The notes beneath the pieces are model-generated. The model was not told where the DNA came from and did no database searches. It worked only from the letters and a program-made list of their open reading frames with translations. This document shows, in pieces, positions 8,617-18,229 of a DNA stretch of 64,000 bases (the first letter of the stretch is position 1; each line of letters begins with the position of its first letter). The position numbers and the translations under genes are program-made. The DNA is from Priestia abyssalis (GTDB lineage Bacteria; Bacillota; Bacilli; Bacillales; Bacillaceae_H), in contig NZ_KV917369.1 in the NCBI RefSeq assembly GCF_002019595.1, forward strand, positions 4,790,624-4,854,623, written 5' to 3'.

Positions 8617-9450
8617 TTACATCTGTATGTCTAAACTGATATCCAAGCTTTTGACTGAATGTGTGAGCATTCCTAATGAAATATAATCCACTCCTGTTTT
8701 TCCATACTCAGCAAGCTGCTCCAATCCAATTCCTCCTGACGCCTCTGTCACGATGAACGGCGGAACAAGTTCAATCCAATCTTTAATACGGTCAGGTGAA
8801 CAATTATCAAACATAATAACATCTGCTTTCGCCTCGATGGCTTCCACTAGCTGCTCTTTTGTTTCAATTTCTACTTCCACTTTCATCATATGGCCGGTTT
8901 TTTCACGAATCGACCAGACAGCGCTCTTGATAGAACCCGCATAAGCAATATGATTGTCTTTCAACATGACGCCATCATATAAACCGTAACGGTGGTTCGC
9001 TCCTCCACCGCATCGCACGGCATACTTTTCAAACATTCGAAGGCCCGGTGTCGTTTTGCGCGTATCACATATTTGTGTATGTGATCCATCTAATGCTTGG
9101 ACCGCTTTATTCGTTAACGTTGCAATCCCGCTCATTCGTTGCAGCAAATTTAAAATGACCCGTTCCCCCGAAAGAATCGACGCTAGCTTTCCATGAACAG
9201 CCGCAATTATTTCACCCGCTTTGACGGTTTCTCCGTCACGTTTATACCACTCAATTTTGATGGCAGGATCCAAAAGCCGATATCCTTCTTCAATTACACA
9301 AAGCCCTGCTGCCACACCATCTTCTTTAACACGAAATTCAGCTCGGCCCATGTCAAGCTCTGAAAACAAACATGTACTTGTCACATCGCGGTCACCTATA
9401 TCTTCCAGAAAAAACTGTTCCAGCAACTGCTTGACTTTTAATCGATTCAT
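8617..9450 (-). CDS. nadC: Quinolinate phosphoribosyltransferase (nicotinate-nucleotide pyrophosphorylase)
   Basis: 277 residues, the usual family length. It converts quinolinate and PRPP to nicotinate mononucleotide with loss of CO2. Signature stretches are EDIGDRDVTS near the N-terminus, NLLQRMSGIAT (about 100), the active-site region DTRKTTPGLRMFEKYAVRCGG (about 133-153, conserved Arg and Lys), and EASGGIGLEQLAEYGKTGVD near the C-terminus. It lies 6 bp after nadB and 21 bp before nadA in one operon, consistent with channelled de novo NAD synthesis. Confidence 0.96.
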   Translation of the reverse strand: MNRLKVKQLLEQFFLEDIGDRDVTSTCLFSELDMGRAEFRVKEDGVAAGLCVIEEGYRLLDPAIKIEWYKRDGETVKAGEIIAAVHGKLASILSGERVILNLLQRMSGIATLTNKAVQALDGSHTQICDTRKTTPGLRMFEKYAVRCGGGANHRYGLYDGVMLKDNHIAYAGSIKSAVWSIREKTGHMMKVEVEIETKEQLVEAIEAKADVIMFDNCSPDRIKDWIELVPPFIVTEASGGIGLEQLAEYGKTGVDYISLGMLTHSVKSLDISLDIQM

Positions 9451-9456
9451 TTATCT

Positions 9457-11001
9457 TCATCCCCCTATGACGTTCACTTTACGATTCATACGTTCTTGAA
9501 TAAGCTGCTTCTTCTCCCATCGCGGTAAGGACACCGGAAAATCACTGCGAAAATGGGATCCTCGGCTTTCTTCTCGTTCAAATGCCGATTTTGAAATTAA
9601 ATAAGCCGCCGTTGTCATATGAATCCGCTTTATCGTCTCCCGGTCGTATCTCCATATATTTTCTTCTACCTGATCCAATCTTTCTTCTAATAAACGGACC
9701 ATTCTCTTTAAGGATGACGCATTTCTCACAATTCCTACACAGCTCATCATTAATTCCTGAATGTCCCGCTTAGAAGGCATTGACAGTGAAACTTGCTGTA
9801 AAGAAGCAGAGAAGGCTCCGGGAAAAATGGGATCATCCGGCTTTTCAGCCATTTTTTTAGCCGCAAGCTCTCCAAATACCAACCCTTCTAATAAAGAATT
9901 ACTTGCTAGCCGGTTCGCTCCATGCACACCTGTACAAGCAGCTTCACCGACTGCATATAAGCGGGGGATACTCGTTTCGCCATACATATTGACTTTGATC
10001 CCTCCCATATGAAAATGAGCACCGGGCATAACCGGGATTAAATACCGATCTAAATCCACCCCATTTTTTTCGCATAAATCAGTGATAGTCGGAAAACGAT
10101 TTGTGAAATCATTCACGTTCTTGATCATTAAAAAGATTTGTTCTCCTTGGAACATTCGCCTGTAAATCTCTCTTGAAACAACGTCTCTTGGCGCCAAATC
10201 CTCTAATTCATGAACTCCTTTCATTATCCGTTCCCCTTGCCCCGTAACAAGAACGGCTCCTTCTCCCCTTACCGCTTCTGAAACGAGTCCCACTGCACAC
10301 CCGTTTTTTACAAGCAGTGTCGGATGAAATTGTATAAATTCCAAATCAGCAAGCTCCGCACCTGCTCGATAAGCAAGTGACAATCCCTCTCCTATTGCTC
10401 CATCCGTGTTTGATGTATACGGATAAAGACTGCCGCATCCTCCAGTTGCCAATACAACATGCTGAGCGTAACGAGCAGAAATATGTCCTTTCTCATCTTG
10501 TGTCCGAACACCAATACATCGCCCGTTTTCTATAATCAATTCTTGTACCGTTTCATATTCCATCATATCTACACGATGTTCCGTTTTTTGGTAGAGGAAA
10601 GAAACAAGGGCTTTTCCTGTCGCGTCTCCGCCCGCATGCAAAATGCGTCTATAAGTATGAGCCCCTTCTTGACCCAGCAGCACTTCATTTTGTTCATTGC
10701 AGTCAAACCGCATTCCCGACCGGATCAGTTCATTGATGAGCTGGGGCCCTCTCCTTACTAAATATTCAACCGCCTGTTCATCGTTATGTTCACAGCCTGC
10801 CGTTATCGTATCAGAATAGTGGGATGACCAATGATCTTCCTTGCTGAAAACAGCAGCCACTCCTCCTTGCGCAAGCATGGAATTACTCGACCATTTAGAG
10901 TGCTTTGTCAACATCGCGATATGTTTCCCTTTAGGAAGAGAATGAGCGACCATCCGAGCAGCAAGTCCGCTTCCAACAATTAATACATCATATACATACA
11001 T
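9457..11001 (-). CDS. nadB: L-aspartate oxidase NadB
   Basis: 514 residues. This FAD enzyme oxidises aspartate to iminoaspartate, the first step of NAD synthesis. The dinucleotide-binding motif VLIVGSGLAARMVA is at the N-terminus. SNSMLAQGGVAAVF (near 40), the succinate-dehydrogenase-like PGAHFHMGGIKVNMYGET (near 325) and GANRLASNSLLEGLVFG (near 362) place it in the NadB/FrdA family. It opens the nadBCA operon. The promoter and putative NadR operator lie just upstream, with a GGGGGGTG ribosome-binding site. Confidence 0.96.
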   Translation of the reverse strand: MYVYDVLIVGSGLAARMVAHSLPKGKHIAMLTKHSKWSSNSMLAQGGVAAVFSKEDHWSSHYSDTITAGCEHNDEQAVEYLVRRGPQLINELIRSGMRFDCNEQNEVLLGQEGAHTYRRILHAGGDATGKALVSFLYQKTEHRVDMMEYETVQELIIENGRCIGVRTQDEKGHISARYAQHVVLATGGCGSLYPYTSNTDGAIGEGLSLAYRAGAELADLEFIQFHPTLLVKNGCAVGLVSEAVRGEGAVLVTGQGERIMKGVHELEDLAPRDVVSREIYRRMFQGEQIFLMIKNVNDFTNRFPTITDLCEKNGVDLDRYLIPVMPGAHFHMGGIKVNMYGETSIPRLYAVGEAACTGVHGANRLASNSLLEGLVFGELAAKKMAEKPDDPIFPGAFSASLQQVSLSMPSKRDIQELMMSCVGIVRNASSLKRMVRLLEERLDQVEENIWRYDRETIKRIHMTTAAYLISKSAFEREESRGSHFRSDFPVSLPRWEKKQLIQERMNRKVNVIGG

Positions 11002-11020
11002 GACTTCACCCCCCTAAAAG

Positions 11021-11061
11021 TTTACACTTGTCTTGACACCTATATTTACATATTATTAAAT
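11021..11061. promoter_or_regulatory. Divergent nadB/nadS promoters with putative NadR (NiaR) operator
   Basis: The sequence ACACTTGTCTTGACACC (11024-11040) contains TGTC/GACA half-sites like those I recall for the NAD-responsive repressor of Bacillales. On the plus strand TTGACA (11033-11038), 17 bp, TTAAAT (11056-11061) forms a promoter for nadS. On the minus strand TTGTAA (about 11068-11073) and an AAATAT-type -10 near 11045 could serve nadB. The operator overlaps both, giving a single control point. The operator identity is from memory and needs a motif comparison. Confidence 0.6.
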
Positions 11062-11099
11062 TAATTACAAGATTTTTTTCATCTTTCGACCTAAAATAA

Positions 11100-11250
11100 G
11101 AGTTCAAAAGGAGGACAAAAAGGACCGAGAAGTTCAAGGAAGCGCCGTCTCGAGCAACGGAGCGTATGCTGTTAATACGTGAGTAGCGGAGAGACAAGCT
11201 GACGCCGAAATTCGACGGTCATTTTTCCCGGACTTTTTGAACATCCTCTT
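11100..11250. repeat. Dispersed GTTCAAAA-ended intergenic repeat, long copy
   Basis: A roughly 150-bp palindromic element with terminal inverted repeats: AGTTCAAAAGG at the left end, ACTTTTTGAACATCCTC at the right. A shortened relative lies at 32508-32570. The element occupies most of the nadS leader, between its promoter and ribosome-binding site. Short open frames inside it are not convincing genes. Confidence 0.6.
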
Positions 11251-11256
11251 AAAGGA

Positions 11257-12408
11257 GTGAAGAATATGATTTACTTGGACTACGCCGCCACGACTCCTAT
11301 GAGTGAACAGGCAATGGAAGCCTATATGAAAACCGCATCTCGTTTTTTTGGAAACACAAGCAGTTTGCATGATATCGGTACAAGTGCTAATGATCTCTTA
11401 GCTGCTTGCCAACAACAATTTGCTCATTTTATCAATGGGGATGAAAATGGCGTTTACTTTACAAGCGGGGGAACGGAAGCCAATTATCTTGCAATCCGCT
11501 CTTTATTGGGAGGATGTGATTCATCTAAACGCCATATTATTACAACATCGATTGAACATTCTTCCATTCTCAATCTATGCAAGCAACTGGAGGAAGAGGG
11601 GTTTACAGTAACTTATTTACCGGTGAACAATCAGGGAAGCGTCTCCCTTGGAGAGGTAAAAAAAGCAGTCACACCAGAAACAGCCCTTGTTTCTATCCAG
11701 CATGTCAATCACGAAATAGGAACGATTCAGCCCATTCAAGAAATCGGGCACTTCCTGAAAGAACAAAACATTCGTTTTCATTGTGATTGTGTTCAATCTT
11801 TCGGAAAGCTGCCGATCGATGTGCAAGCATATAGAGTAGACAGTCTCTCCGTTTCAAGCCATAAGATTTATGGCCCAAAAGGAGTGGGCGCTGTTTATAT
11901 CAATCCTTCTATTCCATGGAAACCGTTCTACAAAAACGCTTCTCATCAAAATGGATTTCGTCCAGGAACAATCGATGTACCCGGTGTTGTGTCGTTTATT
12001 ACTGCCGCCCAAGAAGCCTATGCAAAAATGGACGAACATAGACAGCTTCATGAACAATTAAAAGCTCAGTGGCTGACGTTGCTCGATCCTCTAAAAAATT
12101 TTGTTACAATAGAGGGAGACCCGGAGCAAAGTGTGCCTTCTCTTATCGGAATGACCATTCATCACATTCAAGGACAGTATGTTATGCTACAATGTAATCG
12201 TCATGAAATCGCCATTTCAACAGGAAGTGCTTGCCAAGTCGGACTCCAGCACCCTTCCGCTACGATGACAGCAATCGGGAAATCAGAGGAAGAAGCAAAA
12301 CAGTTCATCCGCATTTCTTTTGGAGCCAACACCTCTTATAATGACTTAAAACATCTTTTTCGTGTGCTGCAGGAAGTGATTGGAGAATTTCATTGTGTGA
12401 CTGAGTAG
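11257..12408 (+). CDS. nadS: NAD-linked cysteine desulfurase NadS (NifS-like)
   Basis: 383 residues. A PLP-dependent desulfurase that takes sulfur from cysteine, most likely to build the NadA iron-sulfur cluster. The N-terminus IYLDYAATTPMSEQA is typical. The PLP lysine lies in SVSSHKIYGPKGVGAVYI (near 205). The active cysteine lies in AISTGSACQVGLQHPS (near 325). It is transcribed away from nadB and is followed 12 bp later by nadR, the arrangement known in B. subtilis (nifS-yrxA). The ribosome-binding site is AAAGGAGTG. Function in general Fe-S assembly cannot be excluded, but the context is specific to NAD synthesis. Confidence 0.93.
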   Translation: MKNMIYLDYAATTPMSEQAMEAYMKTASRFFGNTSSLHDIGTSANDLLAACQQQFAHFINGDENGVYFTSGGTEANYLAIRSLLGGCDSSKRHIITTSIEHSSILNLCKQLEEEGFTVTYLPVNNQGSVSLGEVKKAVTPETALVSIQHVNHEIGTIQPIQEIGHFLKEQNIRFHCDCVQSFGKLPIDVQAYRVDSLSVSSHKIYGPKGVGAVYINPSIPWKPFYKNASHQNGFRPGTIDVPGVVSFITAAQEAYAKMDEHRQLHEQLKAQWLTLLDPLKNFVTIEGDPEQSVPSLIGMTIHHIQGQYVMLQCNRHEIAISTGSACQVGLQHPSATMTAIGKSEEEAKQFIRISFGANTSYNDLKHLFRVLQEVIGEFHCVTE

Positions 12409-12420
12409 GGAGCGTGAATT

Positions 12421-12963
12421 ATGAAAGAAAATCAAAAAAAAGTGTTAGGGGAAAAAAGAAGGGAATTAATATTATCATGGCTTCAATCCGAAGGGTCTCC
12501 CCTTACAGGAAGTGAGCTGTCAAAAAGAACGAATGTCAGCCGGCAAATTATCGTGCAGGATATCTCACTTTTAAAGGCGCGTAATGAACCAATCATTGCT
12601 ACAAGCCAGGGATATGTATATATGCAAAAGAAACATGAACAGCCATTGTTTCAGCGGCTCATCGTCTGCCATCATAAGCCAGAGCAAACAGTCGACGAAC
12701 TTAATCTGCTTGTCGATCATGGAGTCGTCGTGAAGGATGTCATTGTCGAACATCCTGTATATGGGGAGCTGACCGCTTCCATTATGGTACGTACAAGAAA
12801 GGAGGTTACAGAGTTTTTAAATAAAGTAAAAGAAACAAATGCCTCCTTTTTGTCACAGCTAACGGAAGGAATTCATTTACATACGATTGAAGCGGATTCT
12901 CCCGCTAAGCTGGACGATGCCTGCCAGGCACTAGACGATGCCGGTTTTTTAGTAGAAAGCTAA
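12421..12963 (+). CDS. nadR: NAD biosynthesis repressor NadR (NiaR/YrxA type)
   Basis: 180 residues. It has an N-terminal winged helix (about 8-70) with SGSELSKRTNVSRQIIVQDI and a C-terminal 3H domain, so named for three conserved histidines; candidates are in QRLIVCHHKPEQ, VEHPVYGEL and GIHLHTIEAD. This family represses NAD synthesis genes with nicotinic acid as co-repressor. It is unrelated to enterobacterial NadR. It is co-transcribed with nadS and probably binds the shared nadB-nadS control region, so it regulates itself too. Confidence 0.93.
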   Translation: MKENQKKVLGEKRRELILSWLQSEGSPLTGSELSKRTNVSRQIIVQDISLLKARNEPIIATSQGYVYMQKKHEQPLFQRLIVCHHKPEQTVDELNLLVDHGVVVKDVIVEHPVYGELTASIMVRTRKEVTEFLNKVKETNASFLSQLTEGIHLHTIEADSPAKLDDACQALDDAGFLVES

Positions 12964-12965
12964 GA

Positions 12966-13133
12966 CAAGCGTAAGCGCCTTGGTCAAAGAAGGCCGACTA
13001 CGATTGCCACGTCAATCGCCAACGTCGGCATGACTCACATCCTGTGAGCCTAAGGAAATAGGGATTGACCCCGTATACACTTGGGCAATCATCTTTTCCC
13101 GTGCTGAGCTAGGCGCTGGAGCTAGACACCAGT
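12966..13133. repeat. Dispersed repeat with GCGTAAGCGCC / GGAGCTAGACACC ends, long copy
   Basis: An element of about 168 bp filling the nadR-pheA gap. Its left end AAGCGTAAGCGCCTTGGTC and right end AGGCGCTGGAGCTAGACACC match the ends of a short copy at 49385-49453. Similar intergenic repeats are common in Bacillus genomes. No coding potential is seen. Confidence 0.65.
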
Positions 13134-13163
13134 ACTAGTCGAAAATTATATTTCTTGCCTTCT

Positions 13164-13206
13164 AAAAAGGGCTGAAAAACGAAAATTTCGTTTTTCAGCC
13201 CTTTTT
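13164..13206. terminator. Bidirectional terminator between nadR and pheA
   Basis: A near-perfect stem of about 20 bp, AAAAAGGGCTGAAAAACGAAA with its complement, tiny loop, A-run on one side and T-run on the other. It serves the converging nadSR and pheB-pheA transcripts. Confidence 0.9.
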
Positions 13207-13208
13207 CA

Positions 13209-14063
13209 TTAATCCGTGCTAAAGCAAGGATAGCTGCCCAGTATGTAGACGGCGCACCCCAGAGCCTCTAATTCAGCAATGGCACCCGGAATCAACACCT
13301 CGTCCAATGACTGATTGATGTCTAAAATAAAGAAATAATTCCCTAATCCCGTTTTCATTGGGCAGGATTCGATTTTGGACAAATTCAGCTGCCTCCATGA
13401 AAATGCGGATAACACTTGGTGAAGAGCCCCTGCTTGATCAGAAGGGAGCGTCACCATCAATGTCGTTTTGTAGTTTGTGATGTTCCCAAAATCCACAGGA
13501 AGAGATGTTCCTTGGCGGTGCAGCACAACAAATTTCGTTGTATTATGATCATAATCGTGTATATCTTCTTGCACAATCGTTAAACCATACTCTTTCGCCG
13601 CCAGTTCATTTGCAATAGCCGCAATCATACGCTCAGGATGCTCCTTCACATATTTTGCTGCAAATGCAGTCGATGTCGTATCTTCTAGCGGTACATTCGA
13701 AAATTGCCCATGCAAAAATTTATGACATTGCGCAATTGCATGAGAATGAGAATAAATCATTTCAACCTCTTTCCATCGCTTTGCATGATTAGGATGAACC
13801 ATTAGATGCTGGCGAATGGGTGTAACGATTTCTCCTACAATCGGCAATCTTTTTTCATGAATCACATAATCCCATGTTAAGTTTACAGAGCCTTCAAGCG
13901 CGTTTTCTACCGGGACAACCCCGTACTCAATCTCTCCGTTCGCTACTGCATCAATGCAAGCCGGGATGGTGTAATACGGAATATGCTCCAGTTGAGGCAA
14001 AATCGCTTGAACGGCTAAATGTGTAAATGTTGCTTTTGGTCCTAAATAGCCTGCTTTCCCCAC
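13209..14063 (-). CDS. pheA: Prephenate dehydratase PheA
   Basis: 284 residues, GTG start at 14063 behind GGAGAGAG. It converts prephenate to phenylpyruvate in phenylalanine synthesis. The PDT domain (about 1-180) starts GYLGPKATFTHLA and includes VPVENALEGSVNLTWDY and YSHSHAIAQCHKFL. The ACT regulatory domain (about 200-280) follows. Two departures from the usual pattern are visible. The catalytic Thr-Arg-Phe motif reads TTKF. The ACT phenylalanine-binding ESRP reads ESCP. Both may alter activity or feedback control, but the fold is otherwise complete. It follows pheB by 27 bp and ends at a strong terminator. Confidence 0.94.
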   Translation of the reverse strand: MGKAGYLGPKATFTHLAVQAILPQLEHIPYYTIPACIDAVANGEIEYGVVPVENALEGSVNLTWDYVIHEKRLPIVGEIVTPIRQHLMVHPNHAKRWKEVEMIYSHSHAIAQCHKFLHGQFSNVPLEDTTSTAFAAKYVKEHPERMIAAIANELAAKEYGLTIVQEDIHDYDHNTTKFVVLHRQGTSLPVDFGNITNYKTTLMVTLPSDQAGALHQVLSAFSWRQLNLSKIESCPMKTGLGNYFFILDINQSLDEVLIPGAIAELEALGCAVYILGSYPCFSTD

Positions 14064-14090
14064 TTTGCTCTCTCCTGCCTTTTCTCTTTC

Positions 14091-14540
14091 TTAAGCACCT
14101 GAACCTAATACTTCGACTTTTTCGACAAAATCCATACTTTTCAACCTTGATAAGAGTCCGTTCAGTTCCAGTTGAATTCCTGAAACATCAAGTGATAACG
14201 TGACATTCGCTCTTCCTTGAAGCGGGATCGTTTGATGGATCGTCAGTACATTGCATCCTGCTGAAGCGACAATACCCAAAAGGTGCGACAATGTCCCAGA
14301 GCGGTCTTCCAAGTGAAAAAAAAGCGTAATGATCCGTTCCTTCACCATCGTATGAAACGGAAACACCGTATCTCGATATTTATAAAAGGCACTACGGCTC
14401 AAATCAACCATTTGTACGGCATCAGCAATGGAATCAACCTTCCCGCGTTCAATCAATCGCTTTGCCTGAAGCGTTTTTTGCATGGCTTCAGGCAATACAT
14501 CCTCACGTACCAAGTAAAACTGTTGATCCTTTTTATCCAA
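14091..14540 (-). CDS. pheB: PheB, ACT-domain protein
   Basis: 149 residues with a TTG start at 14540 behind GGAGGAG. The N-terminal part (about 20-60) resembles a small helix-turn-helix ([20 protein letters not shown]), and the C-terminal half (about 70-145) is an ACT domain with [24 protein letters not shown]. Proteins of this type always lie beside pheA in bacilli and were once called chorismate mutase; that activity is not supported by the visible domains. A regulatory or amino-acid-sensing role is more likely. Confidence 0.9.
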   Translation of the reverse strand: MDKKDQQFYLVREDVLPEAMQKTLQAKRLIERGKVDSIADAVQMVDLSRSAFYKYRDTVFPFHTMVKERIITLFFHLEDRSGTLSHLLGIVASAGCNVLTIHQTIPLQGRANVTLSLDVSGIQLELNGLLSRLKSMDFVEKVEVLGSGA

Positions 14541-14571
14541 TCCAAGCTCCTCCCCTGGCCCTGTCTGACGA

Positions 14572-15879
<1,308 letters not shown>

Positions 15880-15895
15880 CTATGTTGTATGTTGA

Positions 15896-16432
15896 TTATA
15901 CAAGCTCCAATACAACATGAAATTCCTCTTTTGCAATATGCTTCTCAATTAGTTTAAATGGCCATTGTTCTTCGTTTTCTTCCAACCAATTTTCAATAGA
16001 TTGACTAGTAGTTAGTATTCCACTAAAGTCAAAAAAGAAACGAATCGAATCGCTTTCCATGAATAGGGAAACACTAACATGATGGGTGGACGTACCGTCA
16101 ATATTCGTTTCAAGCATGTGGATAAACGCTTGGGTCCATGTTAAAAGTGCCAAATCATAGGATGATAAATCTTTTACATCACCGAGTACTTCAATCTCTA
16201 ATTGAATAGGCGTATTTCGCCAATTATACGTCATTACATATTCGGCAAACGAATTCAACTTTGTGTTAGTCAATCTGGATGCATGTCCCGCTTCTGCAAT
16301 GATTTCTTCGATGATTTCTTTCACCCGGTCAAAGCGATCCAATGCCATATTTCCTTTAATCAGTTGAATTTGATTTAACCAATCGTGCCTGGCACAGCTT
16401 AATATATGAACAATATTCCAATCTTTCTCCAT
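15896..16432 (-). CDS. spo0B: Sporulation phosphotransferase Spo0B
   Basis: 178 residues from ATG 16432, chosen because AGGAGTG precedes it by 5 bp; the frame stays open to 16462. In the phosphorelay Spo0B takes phosphate from Spo0F and passes it to Spo0A. The phosphorylated histidine is in CARHDWLNQIQLIKGNMAL (near residue 16). The following degenerate ATPase-like domain lacks kinase ATP-binding boxes, as known for this family. The neighbours rpmA upstream and obg downstream match the classic arrangement. The gap to rpmA is unusually long. Confidence 0.93.
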   Translation of the reverse strand: MEKDWNIVHILSCARHDWLNQIQLIKGNMALDRFDRVKEIIEEIIAEAGHASRLTNTKLNSFAEYVMTYNWRNTPIQLEIEVLGDVKDLSSYDLALLTWTQAFIHMLETNIDGTSTHHVSVSLFMESDSIRFFFDFSGILTTSQSIENWLEENEEQWPFKLIEKHIAKEEFHVVLELV

Positions 16433-16940
16433 GTTTGCACTCCTACTCTCTATCTCAAGCATGAGCCTACAATGATTGCTTCTTTTTTCATTGAAAAGCC
16501 GCTCTATTGCAGTACTTTCTTGACGTCATTTATTCCGCATCACGCGTTACCGCATGATTTCTCCTTACTTTTTGAGGAAAAATCATTTCAGTCATAGTTA
16601 GTAAAATTATAGCAGATTCTACCTGCGAATAGTGAACTTTCTGCAAAACAACGAATGGAAGGAATATCTCTGACATTCTGGTGCAAAGACTATGTTAAAG
16701 CCTAGTGTTCATTTTCATTCACTTTCAGCGTTCGCTGAAAGCGTGCAAAATAGAAAAGCGGAAAAAGCCCGTTTAAACCGATAGGATATTGGAGCTTCTG
16801 AGAAGGAGTCGCTTTTTGACTCCGCAGCAAGAAGTGAAACATCCGTACGGTTTGGCTTTTGCAGCTGGATAAATAACCATTTTGCACAAATGAGTCAAAA
16901 ACACTAAAAATCAACATCATTCTTTCACAGAGTCAATGCA
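16433..16940. other. Long rpmA-spo0B intergenic region with hairpins
   Basis: About 500 bp without a convincing gene. It holds a CTTTCAGCG/CGCTGAAAG hairpin at about 16723-16742 and a GAGTC-GACTC palindrome near 16807-16823. A frame of 72 codons on the minus strand (16702-16920) has no start site and no family resemblance. The region may carry a spo0B promoter or an old repeat. Confidence 0.4.
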
Positions 16941-16980
16941 AAAAGAAAACTCTAACCGTAGCTGGTTAGAGTTTTCTTTT
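16941..16980 (-). terminator. Terminator of the rplU-prp-rpmA operon
   Basis: A perfect 17-bp stem, 16941-16957 with 16964-16980, and a 6-nt loop, just after the rpmA stop codon. Symmetric A/T tracts let it work in both directions. Confidence 0.9.
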
Positions 16981-16986
16981 TATCCC

Positions 16987-17292
<306 letters not shown>

Positions 17293-17625
17293 CTATTTAA
17301 TATGGATTTTAATATATTTTCCGTAATCACGTTCAATCGTTTGAAGTGATACAATCATGCCTTCAAGGAGCAGCTGAATCTTTTCAAATACAGACGAATC
17401 AATATTTGTCGGAATCGTGCAGCGAAGATAACCTCCGTCGCCGCCTTGCTCAATCTCCGGCGTTATTTTACATAGTGCAATGATTGCATTTACCGTTCCG
17501 AAGGAAACTGCAGATGCTCCGGCACAAACGATATCTTGACCACGCTTTGCAAAATCAGCATGTCCGCTCATTTCAAAAGCCGTTATCTCGTTATGTTCGT
17601 TCCGGTTAATGGTCACTTTAATCAT
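17293..17625 (-). CDS. prp: Ribosomal-processing cysteine protease Prp
   Basis: 110 residues (YsxB family). It cleaves the N-terminal leader of L27. The catalytic pair is visible as His in MSGHADFAKRG (near 22) and Cys in QDIVCAGASAVSFG (near 35). Encoded between L21 and L27 with 6-11 bp gaps, so all three are made together. The target site is intact in the neighbouring rpmA. Confidence 0.94.
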   Translation of the reverse strand: MIKVTINRNEHNEITAFEMSGHADFAKRGQDIVCAGASAVSFGTVNAIIALCKITPEIEQGGDGGYLRCTIPTNIDSSVFEKIQLLLEGMIVSLQTIERDYGKYIKIHIK

Positions 17626-17636
17626 AAAGTTTCGCC

Positions 17637-17945
17637 TTACGCGTTGATTTTTTCAATTACAACTTTAGTGTAAGGTTGACGGTGACCTTGCTTACGGCGA
17701 TAGTTTTTCTTCGCTTTATATTTGAAAACGATGATTTTTTTCGCCTTGCCTTGTTTTTCTACTTTCGCAGTTACAGTTGCACCTTCAACTACAGGAGCAC
17801 CAACTTTTACGTTGTCGCCGCCTACGAATAAAACTTTGTCGAAAGTAACTGTTTCACCTTGATCAGCAGCAAGCTTTTCGATGTAGATAGCTTGACCTTC
17901 TTCAACACGGATTTGTTTACCACCAGTTTCGATAATTGCGTACAT
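17637..17945 (-). CDS. rplU: Ribosomal protein bL21
   Basis: 102 residues, standard length. It begins [18 protein letters not shown] and ends with [22 protein letters not shown], both diagnostic of L21. It binds 23S rRNA in the large subunit. It is first in the rplU-prp-rpmA operon, with ribosome-binding site GAGGAGGTG and a structured leader. Confidence 0.98.
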   Translation of the reverse strand: MYAIIETGGKQIRVEEGQAIYIEKLAADQGETVTFDKVLFVGGDNVKVGAPVVEGATVTAKVEKQGKAKKIIVFKYKAKKNYRRKQGHRQPYTKVVIEKINA

Positions 17946-18046
17946 ATTTGCACCTCCTCAATAAACTCAGACTCGCCATCACAGGTGTTCTTCAAGAACT
18001 TTAAACCTGATCTGCGCGGTTGTAGCACGGGTGCTACAAACTAACA
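17946..18046 (-). ncRNA. Ribosomal L21 leader RNA
   Basis: The region between promoter and rplU start can fold into GTAGCACC-GGTGCTAC type hairpin (18021-18037) and a TTCTTGAAGAA hairpin (17990-18000), just before the ribosome-binding site. Bacilli carry a conserved L21 leader here that is thought to mediate autoregulation by L21. Assignment rests on position and hairpins. Confidence 0.6.
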
Positions 18047-18052
18047 AATAAA

Positions 18053-18082
18053 ATCATACTATACACCCGAATAAAATGTCAA
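18053..18082 (-). promoter_or_regulatory. Sigma-A promoter of rplU operon
   Basis: TTGACA (18077-18082), 18-bp spacer, TATGAT (18053-18058), reading leftward. It lies immediately after the rng terminator. Confidence 0.75.
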
Positions 18083-18087
18083 CCACC

Positions 18088-18133
18088 AAAATAAGTGACG
18101 GCGGGTGTTTTTTCACCCGCCGTCACTTATTTT
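18088..18133 (-). terminator. Terminator downstream of rng
   Basis: A perfect 20-bp stem, 18088-18107 with 18114-18133, a T6 loop and T-rich flank. It isolates rng from the rplU promoter. Confidence 0.9.
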
Positions 18134-18229
18134 GTCAACCTCTTATATGAAATTTTTGAGTTTATTCCAAAAGAGAATGAGTCAATCTTAATAGCCATAG
18201 CCAAGAACTGAACTTTAATTCATAAGCCA

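Noticed and set aside
11006-11370. Two minus-strand frames between nadB and nadS.
   Set aside because: They cover the nadB control region, the dispersed repeat and the start of nadS; nothing supports translation.
16702-16920. A 72-codon minus-strand frame between rpmA and spo0B.
   Set aside because: No ribosome-binding site, no family resemblance, and it runs through hairpins.
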